A program made the translations under genes and the position numbers. Of a stretch of 20,753 bases of DNA, positions 7,786-15,557 are shown one piece after another; position 1 is the stretch's first letter, and every line of letters starts with the position of its first letter. The notes beneath the pieces were generated by a model. The model was not told the DNA's origin. It saw only the letters and a program-made list of their open reading frames with translations, and did not search any database. This stretch comes from an uncultured Veillonella sp. (lineage in GTDB: Bacteria > Bacillota > Negativicutes > Veillonellales > Veillonellaceae): assembly GCA_900550175.1 (NCBI GenBank), contig URQX01000020.1, positions 1-20,753 on the forward strand, written 5' to 3'.

Positions 7786-8721
7786 TTATTTTTTCTTTTG
7801 TTCTGTCGCATCAAGTTCTGCCATATTTACAACATTTGCTTTACCAACCATTTTGTTATATTTAATAAATAGTTGTGTATATGCTTCGCCGTAGGAAGAG
7901 TTGATGATGATGTAGTTACGAGCCTCTGCAACAAACTCTTTTACAGAATCTTGGTACTCGCGTACTGCATTTTGTGTTTCTGATGTTGTACCAGGTTGTA
8001 ATTTATTAATACGTTGTGTAATTTGTTGCAAGTTTGCTTCGACCTTTTGTGTATCCGTATTTCCATCTGGATCGATTAGGTCAATTGTTTGGGCAGTCAT
8101 GAGATTTAACTCAATAAAGTTAACTGCATTTTCACGTTTTTCCCCTTGATACTCATTCATGCGTTCTGTATAGAGCTCATTGTTACGATTGTCTAAGGCT
8201 AAATCTAACGCGTTGTACGTAGCATAGAATTGTTCCGCTAAAGGTACATATTGTGCAGCTAGCTCATCGCTACCTTTAAAATTATCTTTTTCGAAGCGAC
8301 GTTCAATATAATAGGCTTGTAATTGATCTGCCACAGGAATTAGTTGATCTAGTATTGCTAATACATCATTAGTCGATTGGTTTACATCTTCGTATGGAGT
8401 TGGACTATCTTGTTTTGCAGCCTCTAAAGCTGTTTTAAGGTCCTTATATTTTGGCAATGTAATCGTCGTGTTATGGGACCCATTACGCAACTCTTCAAGA
8501 GTTGGTTGTAATTGGTTAGCATAGGCTACACTATACGAATTATATGTGTCTAATGCGACAATGTAAGGACGGATAGCATTGATTTTGTCGTCAACGGTTG
8601 ATCGATATAAAATTGTCGTTGTATTGGATGACAAGAGTGTATACACCCCGTAGATCCCACCACCGATAATAGCAATACCAAGCACGACGGCTGCTATTAA
8701 CTTGATGTATCCCTTTTTCAA
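7786..8721 (-). CDS. Membrane-anchored DUF3829-like protein, TTG start
   Basis: A 311-residue protein of unknown function. It has a short positive N terminus and one hydrophobic anchor at about 6-30 without a lipobox Cys, then an extracytoplasmic region that looks entirely helical, rich in Gln, Asn, Tyr and acidic residues. The IRPYIVALDTYNSY segment and the repeated YN-type helices resemble DUF3829 (YiiG-like) proteins; I assign this from memory of the family and hold it loosely. The start codon is TTG at 8721-8719, nine bases after AAGGAG. It is monocistronic, convergent with the metal-binding lipoprotein, with a TATAAT at 8799-8804. No function in metal uptake can be inferred from position alone. 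Confidence 0.7.
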   Translation of the reverse strand: MKKGYIKLIAAVVLGIAIIGGGIYGVYTLLSSNTTTILYRSTVDDKINAIRPYIVALDTYNSYSVAYANQLQPTLEELRNGSHNTTITLPKYKDLKTALEAAKQDSPTPYEDVNQSTNDVLAILDQLIPVADQLQAYYIERRFEKDNFKGSDELAAQYVPLAEQFYATYNALDLALDNRNNELYTERMNEYQGEKRENAVNFIELNLMTAQTIDLIDPDGNTDTQKVEANLQQITQRINKLQPGTTSETQNAVREYQDSVKEFVAEARNYIIINSSYGEAYTQLFIKYNKMVGKANVVNMAELDATEQKKK

Positions 8722-8766
8722 CTGCGCACGCTCCTTGAAAACACACTAACTCTTTTGGATCCGTTT

Positions 8767-8804
8767 GGGCGGACTACGCCCCTAGAGTAATTAGTTACAT
8801 TATA
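8767..8804 (-). promoter_or_regulatory. Promoter -10 and leader hairpin of the DUF3829-like gene
   Basis: On the minus strand a consensus TATAAT lies at 8804-8799, with only a T-rich, weak -35 about 17 bases further upstream. The 78-base leader contains a short GC-rich hairpin, GGGCG/CGCCC (8767-8771 with 8777-8781), unusual in this AT-rich surrounding. The rest of 8805-8971 is AT-rich with no supported gene. Confidence 0.5.
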
Positions 8805-8971
8805 TCATAAACTTACGTACCAAAAAAGACGTGTAGAACGGAGAATCATAAGGAATAGATGAAGTTAGATTATGTGAATATGCATTAATATTTATAATTC
8901 GTGATTTATAGATGAATAATACTAAAAGAGCTTTATAGACATAAGTTATTTTACATAAAAGTATATTTTTC

Positions 8972-8999
8972 TAGACGCTGCAGCAGCTGCTGGTATAAT
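8972..8999 (+). promoter_or_regulatory. Helicase-operon promoter with palindrome in the spacer
   Basis: The -10 TATAAT (8994-8999) is preceded by TGG, close to an extended -10. A -35-like TAGACG lies at 8972-8977 with a 16-bp spacer. The spacer contains the perfect 12-bp palindrome CAGCAGCTGCTG (8981-8992), a GC-rich island in AT-rich DNA and an obvious candidate repressor operator. Predicted transcription starts near 9006, and the ATG at 9035 follows GGGGAG. Confidence 0.6.
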
Positions 9000-9034
9000 A
9001 GCAAGTATAGTATTCATTATATGGGGAGTTTATT

Positions 9035-11938
9035 ATGTCAGAATCGAATCGTTTACTTAACTTTGCTACGTCTTCAGAACTTATTGCAAATGGGGAAGGA
9101 CGCAATGTGCTATCTGCTATTGAAGATGGCTTGCGCAATTGTGATGAGTTTTTAATATCTGTAGCGTTTATAACACCAGAAGGATTACTAACATTAAAAC
9201 CTATTCTTAAAGAACTAGAAGAACGTGGGGTACATGGTCGTGTGATAACTACAGATTATCTTGGGTTTAATAGTCCAAAAGTTTTGGAAGATTTAGGAAG
9301 TTTAAAAAATATTGATTTAAAGGTTTACTGTACTACTAGAGGGAGTAACCATGGGTTTCATACCAAGGGCTACATTTTTAAAAAGGAGGAATCTTACCAG
9401 ATTATAGTCGGTAGCTCTAATTTAACGATTAACGCATTAAAGAAAAATCGAGAGTGGAATACCCGTTCTGAAGCTCGTTGTGATGATACCTATGCACGTG
9501 AGATTACGGAAGAGTTTGATTTATATTGGAATTCCGAGTTTGCCATACCTTATGAAGCGTTTATTCCTTGGTATAGGCCTCGATGGGTACGACCAGATCA
9601 TACTTCACAAAAGAATATTGCTGAACAGTATAGAAAAGTAGCCTTAGTACAATTAGAACCTAATAGTATGCAAAAGCAGTTTATTAATAATTTCAATGAG
9701 TTGAGAGCAAATGATGCGAAAAGGGGACTTTTAATTTCTGCAACAGGTACAGGTAAGACCTATGCAGCCGCATTTGCTATGCGTGAAATGAATCCGAAAA
9801 GGATATTATTTTTAGTGCATCGCGAACAAATAGCAAAACAAGCGATTAAAAGTTTTGAGCGTGTTTTTAATGATGCATCTATTCAATTTGGGCTTGTGTC
9901 TGGACATGCTAAGATGTATGACGCTACACATGTCTTTTCGACGATGCAGATGATGGGACGCGACGATGTAATGAAACAATACGATCCAAAGACATTTGAT
10001 TGTATTATTATTGATGAAGTGCATCGTGCTGGATCTGATAGTTATCAACGTATTATCGATTATTTTACACCACAATTCTTATTGGGGATGACAGCAAGCC
10101 CTGAGCGGACTGATGGATATGATTTGTATGAGCTTTTTGATCATAATATTATTTATGAAATTCGCTTGCAACAGGCCTTAGAAGAAGAGCTACTTTGTCC
10201 ATTCCACTATTTTGGAATCAGTGATTTATGGGTAGATACTCAAGAAGATATATCGGATATGGAGGTATCTTTTTCTAATTTATCTACAAAAGAGCGAGTA
10301 GATAAAATTATTGAAAAGATTCGGTACTTTGGTCACAGTGGAAGCCGCGTGAAAGGACTTGTGTTCTGTAGTAACAGAGTTGAGGCCAAAGCATTATCTG
10401 ATGCTTTTAATGAACGTGGTATTTATCGTACACTTTGCCTAACGGGTGAAGATAGTCAAGAAGCTAGAGAGACAGCTATTGCTCGACTAACAGGCACTGG
10501 GGCTTACGAAGGTCGACTTAATGACCAATTAGACTACATTTTTACTGTAGATATCTTTAATGAGGGTGTTGATATCCCAGAAATTAATCAAGTTATTATG
10601 CTTCGTCAAACTGAAAGCCCAATCGTATTTATTCAACAGTTGGGGCGTGGTCTCCGTAAGTTTGAAGATAAAGAATATGTAGTTATTTTAGACTTTATTG
10701 GCAACTATACTAATAACTTCATGATTCCATTAGCTTTATCTGGTGATAGAAGTTATAACAAGGATACATTACGTCGATATGTACAAGCAGGAAATCGCAT
10801 TATTCCAGGTAGTTCAACAGTACATTTTGATAAAATAGCGAAACAACGTATTTATGAATCTATTGATACGGCCAAGTTTTCTGATACGAAATTAATAAAA
10901 GAATCCTATTTTAATTTGCGCTTTAAATTAGGTCGTATTCCTAGAATTTCTGATTTTGCAGAACATGGATCTATTGATGTGAGTCGGATTTTCCATAAAT
11001 TTAAGTCCTACCATAATTTCTTGATAAAGATTAAAGATAAGGACTATGATGTATCATTTACATCTGCTCAGGAACGGATGTTACATTTTATATCTCAAAA
11101 ACTAACAACGGGAATACGTATACGAGAGCTATTAGTATTACAAGCATTATTAGATGGAAAGCATGATGTTATTACATATGTATCTAATGAACTTTTAAAT
11201 ACATATAATTTAGAACTATCTGAGCATGGGCGAATTAATCTTATTAATGTTATGACAAATCAATTTGGTGTTAAAGCGGCACAAAAGACATTTGAAGATA
11301 GTGTGTTTATTGAATTATCTAATGGGCATTATGGTATATCTCAAGAATTTAAAGAGGCTTTAGAAGATAGTAATTTTAAAGGGCAGGTGCAAGAGCTTGT
11401 TACATATGGTTTAAAACAGTTTGATGACAAATATAAAAGCAATATCTATCCCAATACTCCATTTGCTTTGTATGAAAAGTATACCTATGAACAAGTATGT
11501 CAATTATTAGAATGGCCTCAAAATGAAGTACCACTAAATATTGGGGGGTATAAATTCCATAAGGAAACAAAAACGTATCCTGTATTTATCAATTATCACA
11601 AAGCTGATGATATTCAAGATACTATCAAATATGAAGATAGATTTGAAAATCCAGGATTATTAAAAGCTATTTCTAAAAATAAACGATCTTTTTCTTCTGA
11701 TGATGTGCAGACTGCATTTAACGCTGATGCCTTAGGTGTTTCTATGCACTTATTTATGAGAAAGAATAAGGATGATGAAGAATCTAAAGAGTTTTACTAT
11801 TTGGGGCCTATTCATTCTACAGGTCAAGAACGGGCTAAAGAAATCTTTATGGCAAATGGTACTATGGCAGTAGAGCTCGAATATCAACTTGAAGTGCCAG
11901 TACGGGATGATATTTATGATTATATTATTAATGGGTAA
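9035..11938 (+). CDS. PLD nuclease-DEAD/DEAH helicase-DUF3427 fusion protein
   Basis: A 967-residue multidomain protein. Residues 1-170 form a phospholipase-D-type nuclease domain (COG3886-like) with a single HxK motif, H109 and K111 in FHTKGYIF, followed by GSSNL (126-130). A superfamily 2 helicase follows: Walker A ATGTGKT (236-242), DEVH box (327-330), TASPERTDG (353-361), motif V IFNEGVDIP (507-515) and motif VI QQLGRGLRK (534-542). About 600-967 resembles the DUF3427 region. Active-site residues look intact. The architecture suggests an ATP-driven enzyme that moves along and cuts nucleic acid; single-HKD PLD nucleases usually act as dimers. It is translated with a NUDIX gene six bases downstream. 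Function in phage or plasmid defence, or in repair, is inference. Codon use looks more AT-rich than in the neighbours, hinting at transfer. Confidence 0.9.
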   Translation: MSESNRLLNFATSSELIANGEGRNVLSAIEDGLRNCDEFLISVAFITPEGLLTLKPILKELEERGVHGRVITTDYLGFNSPKVLEDLGSLKNIDLKVYCTTRGSNHGFHTKGYIFKKEESYQIIVGSSNLTINALKKNREWNTRSEARCDDTYAREITEEFDLYWNSEFAIPYEAFIPWYRPRWVRPDHTSQKNIAEQYRKVALVQLEPNSMQKQFINNFNELRANDAKRGLLISATGTGKTYAAAFAMREMNPKRILFLVHREQIAKQAIKSFERVFNDASIQFGLVSGHAKMYDATHVFSTMQMMGRDDVMKQYDPKTFDCIIIDEVHRAGSDSYQRIIDYFTPQFLLGMTASPERTDGYDLYELFDHNIIYEIRLQQALEEELLCPFHYFGISDLWVDTQEDISDMEVSFSNLSTKERVDKIIEKIRYFGHSGSRVKGLVFCSNRVEAKALSDAFNERGIYRTLCLTGEDSQEARETAIARLTGTGAYEGRLNDQLDYIFTVDIFNEGVDIPEINQVIMLRQTESPIVFIQQLGRGLRKFEDKEYVVILDFIGNYTNNFMIPLALSGDRSYNKDTLRRYVQAGNRIIPGSSTVHFDKIAKQRIYESIDTAKFSDTKLIKESYFNLRFKLGRIPRISDFAEHGSIDVSRIFHKFKSYHNFLIKIKDKDYDVSFTSAQERMLHFISQKLTTGIRIRELLVLQALLDGKHDVITYVSNELLNTYNLELSEHGRINLINVMTNQFGVKAAQKTFEDSVFIELSNGHYGISQEFKEALEDSNFKGQVQELVTYGLKQFDDKYKSNIYPNTPFALYEKYTYEQVCQLLEWPQNEVPLNIGGYKFHKETKTYPVFINYHKADDIQDTIKYEDRFENPGLLKAISKNKRSFSSDDVQTAFNADALGVSMHLFMRKNKDDEESKEFYYLGPIHSTGQERAKEIFMANGTMAVELEYQLEVPVRDDIYDYIING

Positions 11939-11944
11939 GGATTT

Positions 11945-12349
11945 ATGAGTGAACAACGAAAACATATAGAAGTGGTAGCGGCGATTATCAAAAAAGGTAA
12001 TACTATATTAGCTACTCAACGTGGTTATGGTGATTTAAAAGATGGTTGGGAATTCCCAGGTGGTAAGGTTGAGCCTGGAGAAGCTCATGAGGTAGCACTC
12101 AAACGAGAAATACAAGAAGAACTAGAAGCAGAGATTGCTGTTAAAGAACATATTATTACTGTGGAATATACAGGGTATGAAAAATTTGATTTAACTATGC
12201 ATTGCTATTTATGTTCTTTGGCAAATGATTCTGATATTACATTATTAGAACATGAAGCAGCTAAATGGCTTTCAAAAGAGACATTGTACTCTGTAGATTG
12301 GTTGCCAGCTGATATTGACGCAGTAGATGCGATCTATAAACGTTTATAA
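11945..12349 (+). CDS. NUDIX hydrolase (MutT/NudG-like)
   Basis: A 134-residue NUDIX hydrolase. The Nudix box runs from G40 to A62: GKVEPGE, seven residues, then REIQEE with catalytic glutamates E58 and E59; the usual Gly near the end is Glu (E61). WEFPGGKVEPGE and the small size are typical of MutT (8-oxo-dGTP) and NudG ((d)CTP-type) pyrophosphohydrolases. The exact nucleotide cannot be read from sequence. It starts six bases after the helicase-nuclease stop, with AAGGA overlapping that stop, so the two are co-translated. The pairing may mean that it removes modified nucleotides or nuclease products, or simply housekeeping; the former is inference. Confidence 0.92.
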   Translation: MSEQRKHIEVVAAIIKKGNTILATQRGYGDLKDGWEFPGGKVEPGEAHEVALKREIQEELEAEIAVKEHIITVEYTGYEKFDLTMHCYLCSLANDSDITLLEHEAAKWLSKETLYSVDWLPADIDAVDAIYKRL

Positions 12350-12359
12350 CATAATATAT

Positions 12360-12396
12360 AAAGGTATGCTTATAATGATATATAAGTGTACCTTTT
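12360..12396 (+). terminator. Terminator of the helicase-NUDIX operon
   Basis: A 15-bp stem (12360-12374 with 12381-12395, two G-U pairs) and a six-base loop are followed by a T-rich tract (TTTTATTTTAT from 12393). It closes the two-gene operon 11 bases after the NUDIX stop. Bases 12401-12512 hold nothing I can support. Confidence 0.75.
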
Positions 12397-12512
12397 ATTT
12401 TATATGGATAGCCTAATTGTAATGTACAAGAATTATTAGTGCATATATAAGTGTTGTTCAAATTATATTTTGATATTCATTGTCCATAGTTACATATCGT
12501 TATATAATAATA

Positions 12513-12540
12513 TTATCAAATTTGTATTTTTCGATATAAT
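12513..12540 (+). promoter_or_regulatory. Promoter of the sulfurtransferase operon
   Basis: A -35-like TTATCA (12513-12518) and consensus -10 TATAAT (12535-12540) are separated by 16 bp. The -10 is so close to the ATG at 12558 that the leader is only about 12 bases, containing AAAGGAG as ribosome binding site. Confidence 0.5.
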
Positions 12541-12557
12541 GATAGAAAGGAGTACAT

Positions 12558-13376
12558 ATGTCAAATTTCATCACTCCTAAAGAATTATTAGCTTGTCTCG
12601 ATGAGGTCATCGTGTTAGATGCCCGCGGTTATCAAGATTATAAAAAAGGCCATATTAAGGGTTCTTTTCCAGTAGATTTAGATAAAGATTTGACAGGGCC
12701 TTTGGGCGAGCATGGCGGTCGTCATCCACTGCCAGATATGGAGCAATTGGCTCATACCTTTGAGGCTTATGGTATTACTCGCGACTCCAAGGTCGTTGTG
12801 TATGATTCATGGCTCTTCTTGGCGGGCCGTCTCTGGTGGACTTTGCGTTACATGGGTTTATCTGATGTGCGCGTATTGTCTGGCGGTATCGAACGTTGGG
12901 TTAAGGAAGGTCATCTTCTTACTAAAGATCCTACTCCATTGCCTACAGAACCAACTGTATTTAATTACGAATTGCAAACGCATATGGTTATGAGCCGTGA
13001 TGAGGTTCTCAAGGCTAGTGAAAGTGGAGATCATGTTATCATTGATGCTCGTGCGCCGTATCGTTATGATGGGTCTCAAGTAGATACGATGGATGGTATG
13101 ACTGGGCATATACCTGGTGCGGTTAATCATTTTTATGAAAGTGGCTATACCGCAGATGGTCCTAAGTCTGTAAAAGATTTAGAATCCCAGTATTATAATG
13201 AAATTTATCAAAATAGACCTGTTGTGACCTACTGTGGTTCAGGGGTAACGGCTTGTAATGCGTTATTGACTATGAGTGAAGTCGGTCTTGAATCCGCCTT
13301 ATATGTTGGCAGTTCTAGTGATTGGGTAACCTATGATGAATTCCCACTTAAGACTGGTGTAGAAACATTAAGATAA
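12558..13376 (+). CDS. sseA: 3-mercaptopyruvate/thiosulfate sulfurtransferase (tandem rhodanese)
   Basis: Cytoplasmic sulfurtransferase that moves sulfane sulfur from mercaptopyruvate or thiosulfate to an acceptor such as cyanide or thiols. The 272 residues form two rhodanese domains. The N-terminal one (about 4-125; VLDARGYQDYKKGHI at 19-33) lacks a catalytic Cys and is structural. The C-terminal one (about 145-270; IIDARAPYRY and GHIPGAVN) ends in the active loop CGSGVTA with Cys226. CG[S/T]GVTA is the motif associated with mercaptopyruvate rather than thiosulfate preference. The start is ATG with AAAGGAG seven bases upstream. A small membrane-protein gene follows 13 bases downstream and is probably co-transcribed. 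Confidence 0.9.
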   Translation: MSNFITPKELLACLDEVIVLDARGYQDYKKGHIKGSFPVDLDKDLTGPLGEHGGRHPLPDMEQLAHTFEAYGITRDSKVVVYDSWLFLAGRLWWTLRYMGLSDVRVLSGGIERWVKEGHLLTKDPTPLPTEPTVFNYELQTHMVMSRDEVLKASESGDHVIIDARAPYRYDGSQVDTMDGMTGHIPGAVNHFYESGYTADGPKSVKDLESQYYNEIYQNRPVVTYCGSGVTACNALLTMSEVGLESALYVGSSSDWVTYDEFPLKTGVETLR

Positions 13377-13389
13377 TACAGGAGGCCAA

Positions 13390-13614
13390 ATGAACATTTT
13401 GAAACATTTACTAACTCTTATTGCTTTTGGCTATTTGTGCTATCATATCTATACCTTTGGTCCAGGCATGTTTAATGTGACTGTATTAGTAATTCTTGTT
13501 TTGTCTACAGTGGCAAATTATTTCCGTGAAAAACGTGAAAGTGACTTAAAAGCAAATGAGGCTGCTCGTAAAGCTCGCGCAGAAGCAAGACATGCAAAGA
13601 AACACAAACAATAG
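13390..13614 (+). CDS. Small two-helix membrane protein with a charged tail, unknown function
   Basis: A 74-residue protein I do not recognise. Two hydrophobic segments (about 5-23 and 28-44) are followed by a strongly charged, Lys/Arg/Ala-rich helical tail (REKRESDLKANEAARKARAE) ending in KKHKQ, presumably cytoplasmic. A clean ribosome binding site, AGGAGG, lies five bases before the ATG, and the gap to sseA is 13 bases, so it is likely real and in one operon. The positive tail could contact nucleic acid or membrane phospholipid head groups; that is speculation. Confidence 0.75.
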   Translation: MNILKHLLTLIAFGYLCYHIYTFGPGMFNVTVLVILVLSTVANYFREKRESDLKANEAARKARAEARHAKKHKQ

Positions 13615-13616
13615 TA

Positions 13617-13642
13617 ATACAGCTTATTTAGCTAAGCTGTAT
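13617..13642 (+). other. Hairpin after the small membrane-protein gene
   Basis: A perfect 10-bp stem (13617-13626 with 13633-13642) with a six-base loop lies three bases after the stop codon. No T-run follows, so it is not a standard terminator; it may protect the 3' end or act with Rho. Confidence 0.45.
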
Positions 13643-13707
13643 AGCATACTATAATTGCTAATTATAAATAAGAGTATTTTGAAATATAAGACAATGATTA
13701 AAATAGA

Positions 13708-13740
13708 GGCTTTTACAAAGTATATCAGCTTGTAAAAGCC
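13708..13740 (+). other. Hairpin before exonuclease III gene
   Basis: An 11-bp perfect stem (13708-13718 with 13730-13740) and 11-base loop end about 10 bases before the ribosome binding site of the next gene. There is no downstream T-run. It could be a weak terminator for the sulfurtransferase operon or a leader structure for xth. Confidence 0.45.
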
Positions 13741-13762
13741 CTATTAGAATAAGGAGTACGAA

Positions 13763-14518
13763 TTGAAATTAATCTCTTGGAATGTAAACGGTCTTCGTGC
13801 GGCTGTAACAAAAGGGTTCATGGAATCCTTTAACGAGTTGGATGCAGATATTTTCTGCTTACAAGAAACTAAATTGCAACCTGACCAAATTTCTTTGGAG
13901 TTGCCAGGCTATGAGCAATACTGGAATAGTGCTGTTAAAAAAGGCTATAGTGGTACAGCTGTATTCACGCGCATTAAACCATTATCTGTAACTAATGGCA
14001 TCGGTATTGAAGAGCACGATCAAGAAGGTCGCGTTATTACTGCAGAATATGAAAACTTCTATTTAGTATGTTGCTATACGCCAAATAGCCAACGTGAATT
14101 GGCTCGTCTTGAGTACCGCATGACTTGGGAAGATGCATTCCGCAACTATTTACTTGAATTAGATAAGAAAAAACCAGTTATTCTCTGTGGTGACCTCAAC
14201 GTAGCTCACCAAGAAATCGACCTTAAAAACCCTAAGACAAACCGTAAAAATGCAGGCTTCTCAGATGAAGAACGTGCAAAAATGACAGAACTCTTAGGCG
14301 CTGGTTTTACAGATACATTCCGTCACCTCTATCCAGATGCTATCGAAGAATATAGCTGGTGGTCTTACATGGGCAAAGCTCGTGAACGGAATACAGGATG
14401 GAGAATTGACTATTTCATCACATCTAAATGCCTTGATGATAAAATCCAAGAAGCAAAGATTCATCAGCAAATCTTTGGGTCTGATCACTGCCCAGTAGAA
14501 TTGGATATCGATTTATAA
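13763..14518 (+). CDS. xth: Exodeoxyribonuclease III (AP endonuclease), TTG start
   Basis: Mg-dependent DNA repair enzyme of the exonuclease III/APE1 family: cuts at abasic sites and removes 3' blocking groups. The 251 residues show the family signatures in order: ISWNVNGLRA (4-13), LQETKL with metal-binding Glu35, CCYTPNS with Tyr105, CGDLNVAH with Asp144 and Asn146, WRIDYF (213-218) and GSDHCPV with Asp241-His242. No catalytic residue is missing. The start is TTG at 13763, six bases after AAGGAG (13751-13756). It appears to be a single gene with its own leader. Confidence 0.95.
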   Translation: MKLISWNVNGLRAAVTKGFMESFNELDADIFCLQETKLQPDQISLELPGYEQYWNSAVKKGYSGTAVFTRIKPLSVTNGIGIEEHDQEGRVITAEYENFYLVCCYTPNSQRELARLEYRMTWEDAFRNYLLELDKKKPVILCGDLNVAHQEIDLKNPKTNRKNAGFSDEERAKMTELLGAGFTDTFRHLYPDAIEEYSWWSYMGKARERNTGWRIDYFITSKCLDDKIQEAKIHQQIFGSDHCPVELDIDL

Positions 14519-14535
14519 AATCTGTCTACAAAATT

Positions 14536-14563
14536 AACAGCCTCATCTTTGGATGGGGCTGTT
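14536..14563 (+). other. Stem-loop between xth and queC
   Basis: A 12-bp stem (14536-14547 with 14552-14563, one G-U pair) and TTTG loop sits 18 bases after the xth stop and just before the queC ribosome binding site. GTAATAG follows instead of a T-run, so termination would be weak. It may set the expression ratio of the two genes. Confidence 0.5.
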
Positions 14564-14585
14564 GTAATAGGGGAAAGGAGACTTT

Positions 14586-15275
14586 ATGGCTCAAAAACAA
14601 AAGGCTGTTGTGCTATTTAGCGGCGGTGTTGATAGTACTACATGCTTAGCGCTAGCTATTGAAAGATTTGGTAAGGACAATGTAGTGCCATTATCTATTC
14701 AATATGGTCAAAAACATAGCAAAGAATTACAGGCTGCTGCATCTATTCTCGGTTATTATGGAATTGAAGGTAAAACGATGGATGTCACTAAATTGTTTGC
14801 CTTCAGCAATTGCTCATTATTAGCCCAATCCACAGAGGCAATACCTCAAGGTTCATACAAGGAACAACAAGAAACAGAAGGGGAAGGTACGGTTAGCACC
14901 TATGTGCCATTTAGAAATGGTCTATTCCTATCTGCGGCAGCGTCCTTAGCTTTATCTCTAGACTGTGGTTATATCTACTATGGTGCCCATAGCGATGATG
15001 CGGCTGGTAACGCATACCCAGACTGTACAGAACACTTCTATAAATTCATGGGCGATGCTATCTTCGAAGGATCCGGCAAAGAATGCTCCCTAGAAGCACC
15101 ATTCATCAACCATAACAAAGCAGACGTCGTAAAAGAAGGCTTACGCCTCGGTGCACCATACCACCTAACCTGGTCCTGCTACGAAGGCGGCGACAAACCA
15201 TGCGGACACTGCGGCACCTGCATCGACAGAGCCGAAGCATTCCGCGCGAACGGCGTTGAAGACCCAGCACAATAA
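14586..15275 (+). CDS. queC: 7-cyano-7-deazaguanine (preQ0) synthase QueC
   Basis: Converts 7-carboxy-7-deazaguanine plus ammonia and ATP to preQ0, on the way to queuosine in tRNA. The 229 residues show the ATP-pyrophosphatase P-loop SGGVDS (12-17), the IQYGQKHSKEL block (38-48), VPFRNGLFLSAAAS (107-120) and the C-terminal zinc site with Cys198, Cys206, Cys209 and Cys212 (CYEGGDKPCGHCGTC). The ATG follows AAAGGAG. queD, queE and queF are not in the window, but queT is about 600 bp downstream. The last third of the gene has a very different codon usage (C-ending codons almost exclusively) from the first part. Tandem stops TAATAG close it. Confidence 0.95.
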   Translation: MAQKQKAVVLFSGGVDSTTCLALAIERFGKDNVVPLSIQYGQKHSKELQAAASILGYYGIEGKTMDVTKLFAFSNCSLLAQSTEAIPQGSYKEQQETEGEGTVSTYVPFRNGLFLSAAASLALSLDCGYIYYGAHSDDAAGNAYPDCTEHFYKFMGDAIFEGSGKECSLEAPFINHNKADVVKEGLRLGAPYHLTWSCYEGGDKPCGHCGTCIDRAEAFRANGVEDPAQ

Positions 15276-15281
15276 TAGAAT

Positions 15282-15321
15282 TTCTCTACATCCACTAAAA
15301 CTTCTCTACATACACCAAAAC
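15282..15321 (+). repeat. Two tandem copies of a 20-bp unit after queC
   Basis: Bases 15282-15301 and 15302-15321 are direct repeats of 20 bp each (TTCTCTACATCCACTAAAAC and TTCTCTACATACACCAAAAC) that match at 18 positions. They begin four bases after the second queC stop. No function is apparent. Confidence 0.7.
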
Positions 15322-15333
15322 TGGATTATATTA

Positions 15334-15359
15334 GTAGTCGCCTTTTAGGCGGCTACTTT
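15334..15359 (+). terminator. Probable terminator of queC
   Basis: A 9-bp GC-rich stem (15334-15342 with 15348-15356, one G-U pair), loop TTTTA, is followed by only three T. It is the first stable hairpin after queC and the most likely end of its transcript, though the T-run is short. Confidence 0.55.
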
Positions 15360-15394
15360 ACATATAAACTAATAGATAAGACACTATGTTTGCC

Positions 15395-15451
15395 TTGAGG
15401 CGGACTTCTACGTCGCTAACTCGCCTCAACTGGCTTAGGCTAGTTGAGGCG
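15395..15451 (+). other. Mutually exclusive stem-loops in the queC-queT gap
   Basis: A 13-bp hairpin (15422-15434 with 15439-15451, one G-U pair) has a second possible partner. The octamer TTGAGGCG occurs at 15395-15402 and again at 15444-15451, and both copies can pair with CGCCTCAA at 15422-15429. This resembles an attenuator-style switch, but no gene follows directly and no T-run beyond GCTTTG is present. Confidence 0.5.
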
Positions 15452-15525
15452 CTTTGATGAGTAATATATTTTATATTATTTATCATGTGGGGGATGCTGA
15501 GTTAAAGCGGCCTTTTACGTCACTA
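15400..15525. repeat. Dispersed direct repeat, 19 bp
   Basis: Bases 15400-15418 and 15507-15525 share the pattern GCGGnCTTnTACGTCnCTA (16 of 19 identical). Together with the neighbouring hairpins this suggests decayed copies of a small repeat element. I see no transposase or coding remnant. Confidence 0.45.
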
Positions 15526-15557
15526 TGTATCTGTAATGTTGATTTGTTAAATTCGCA

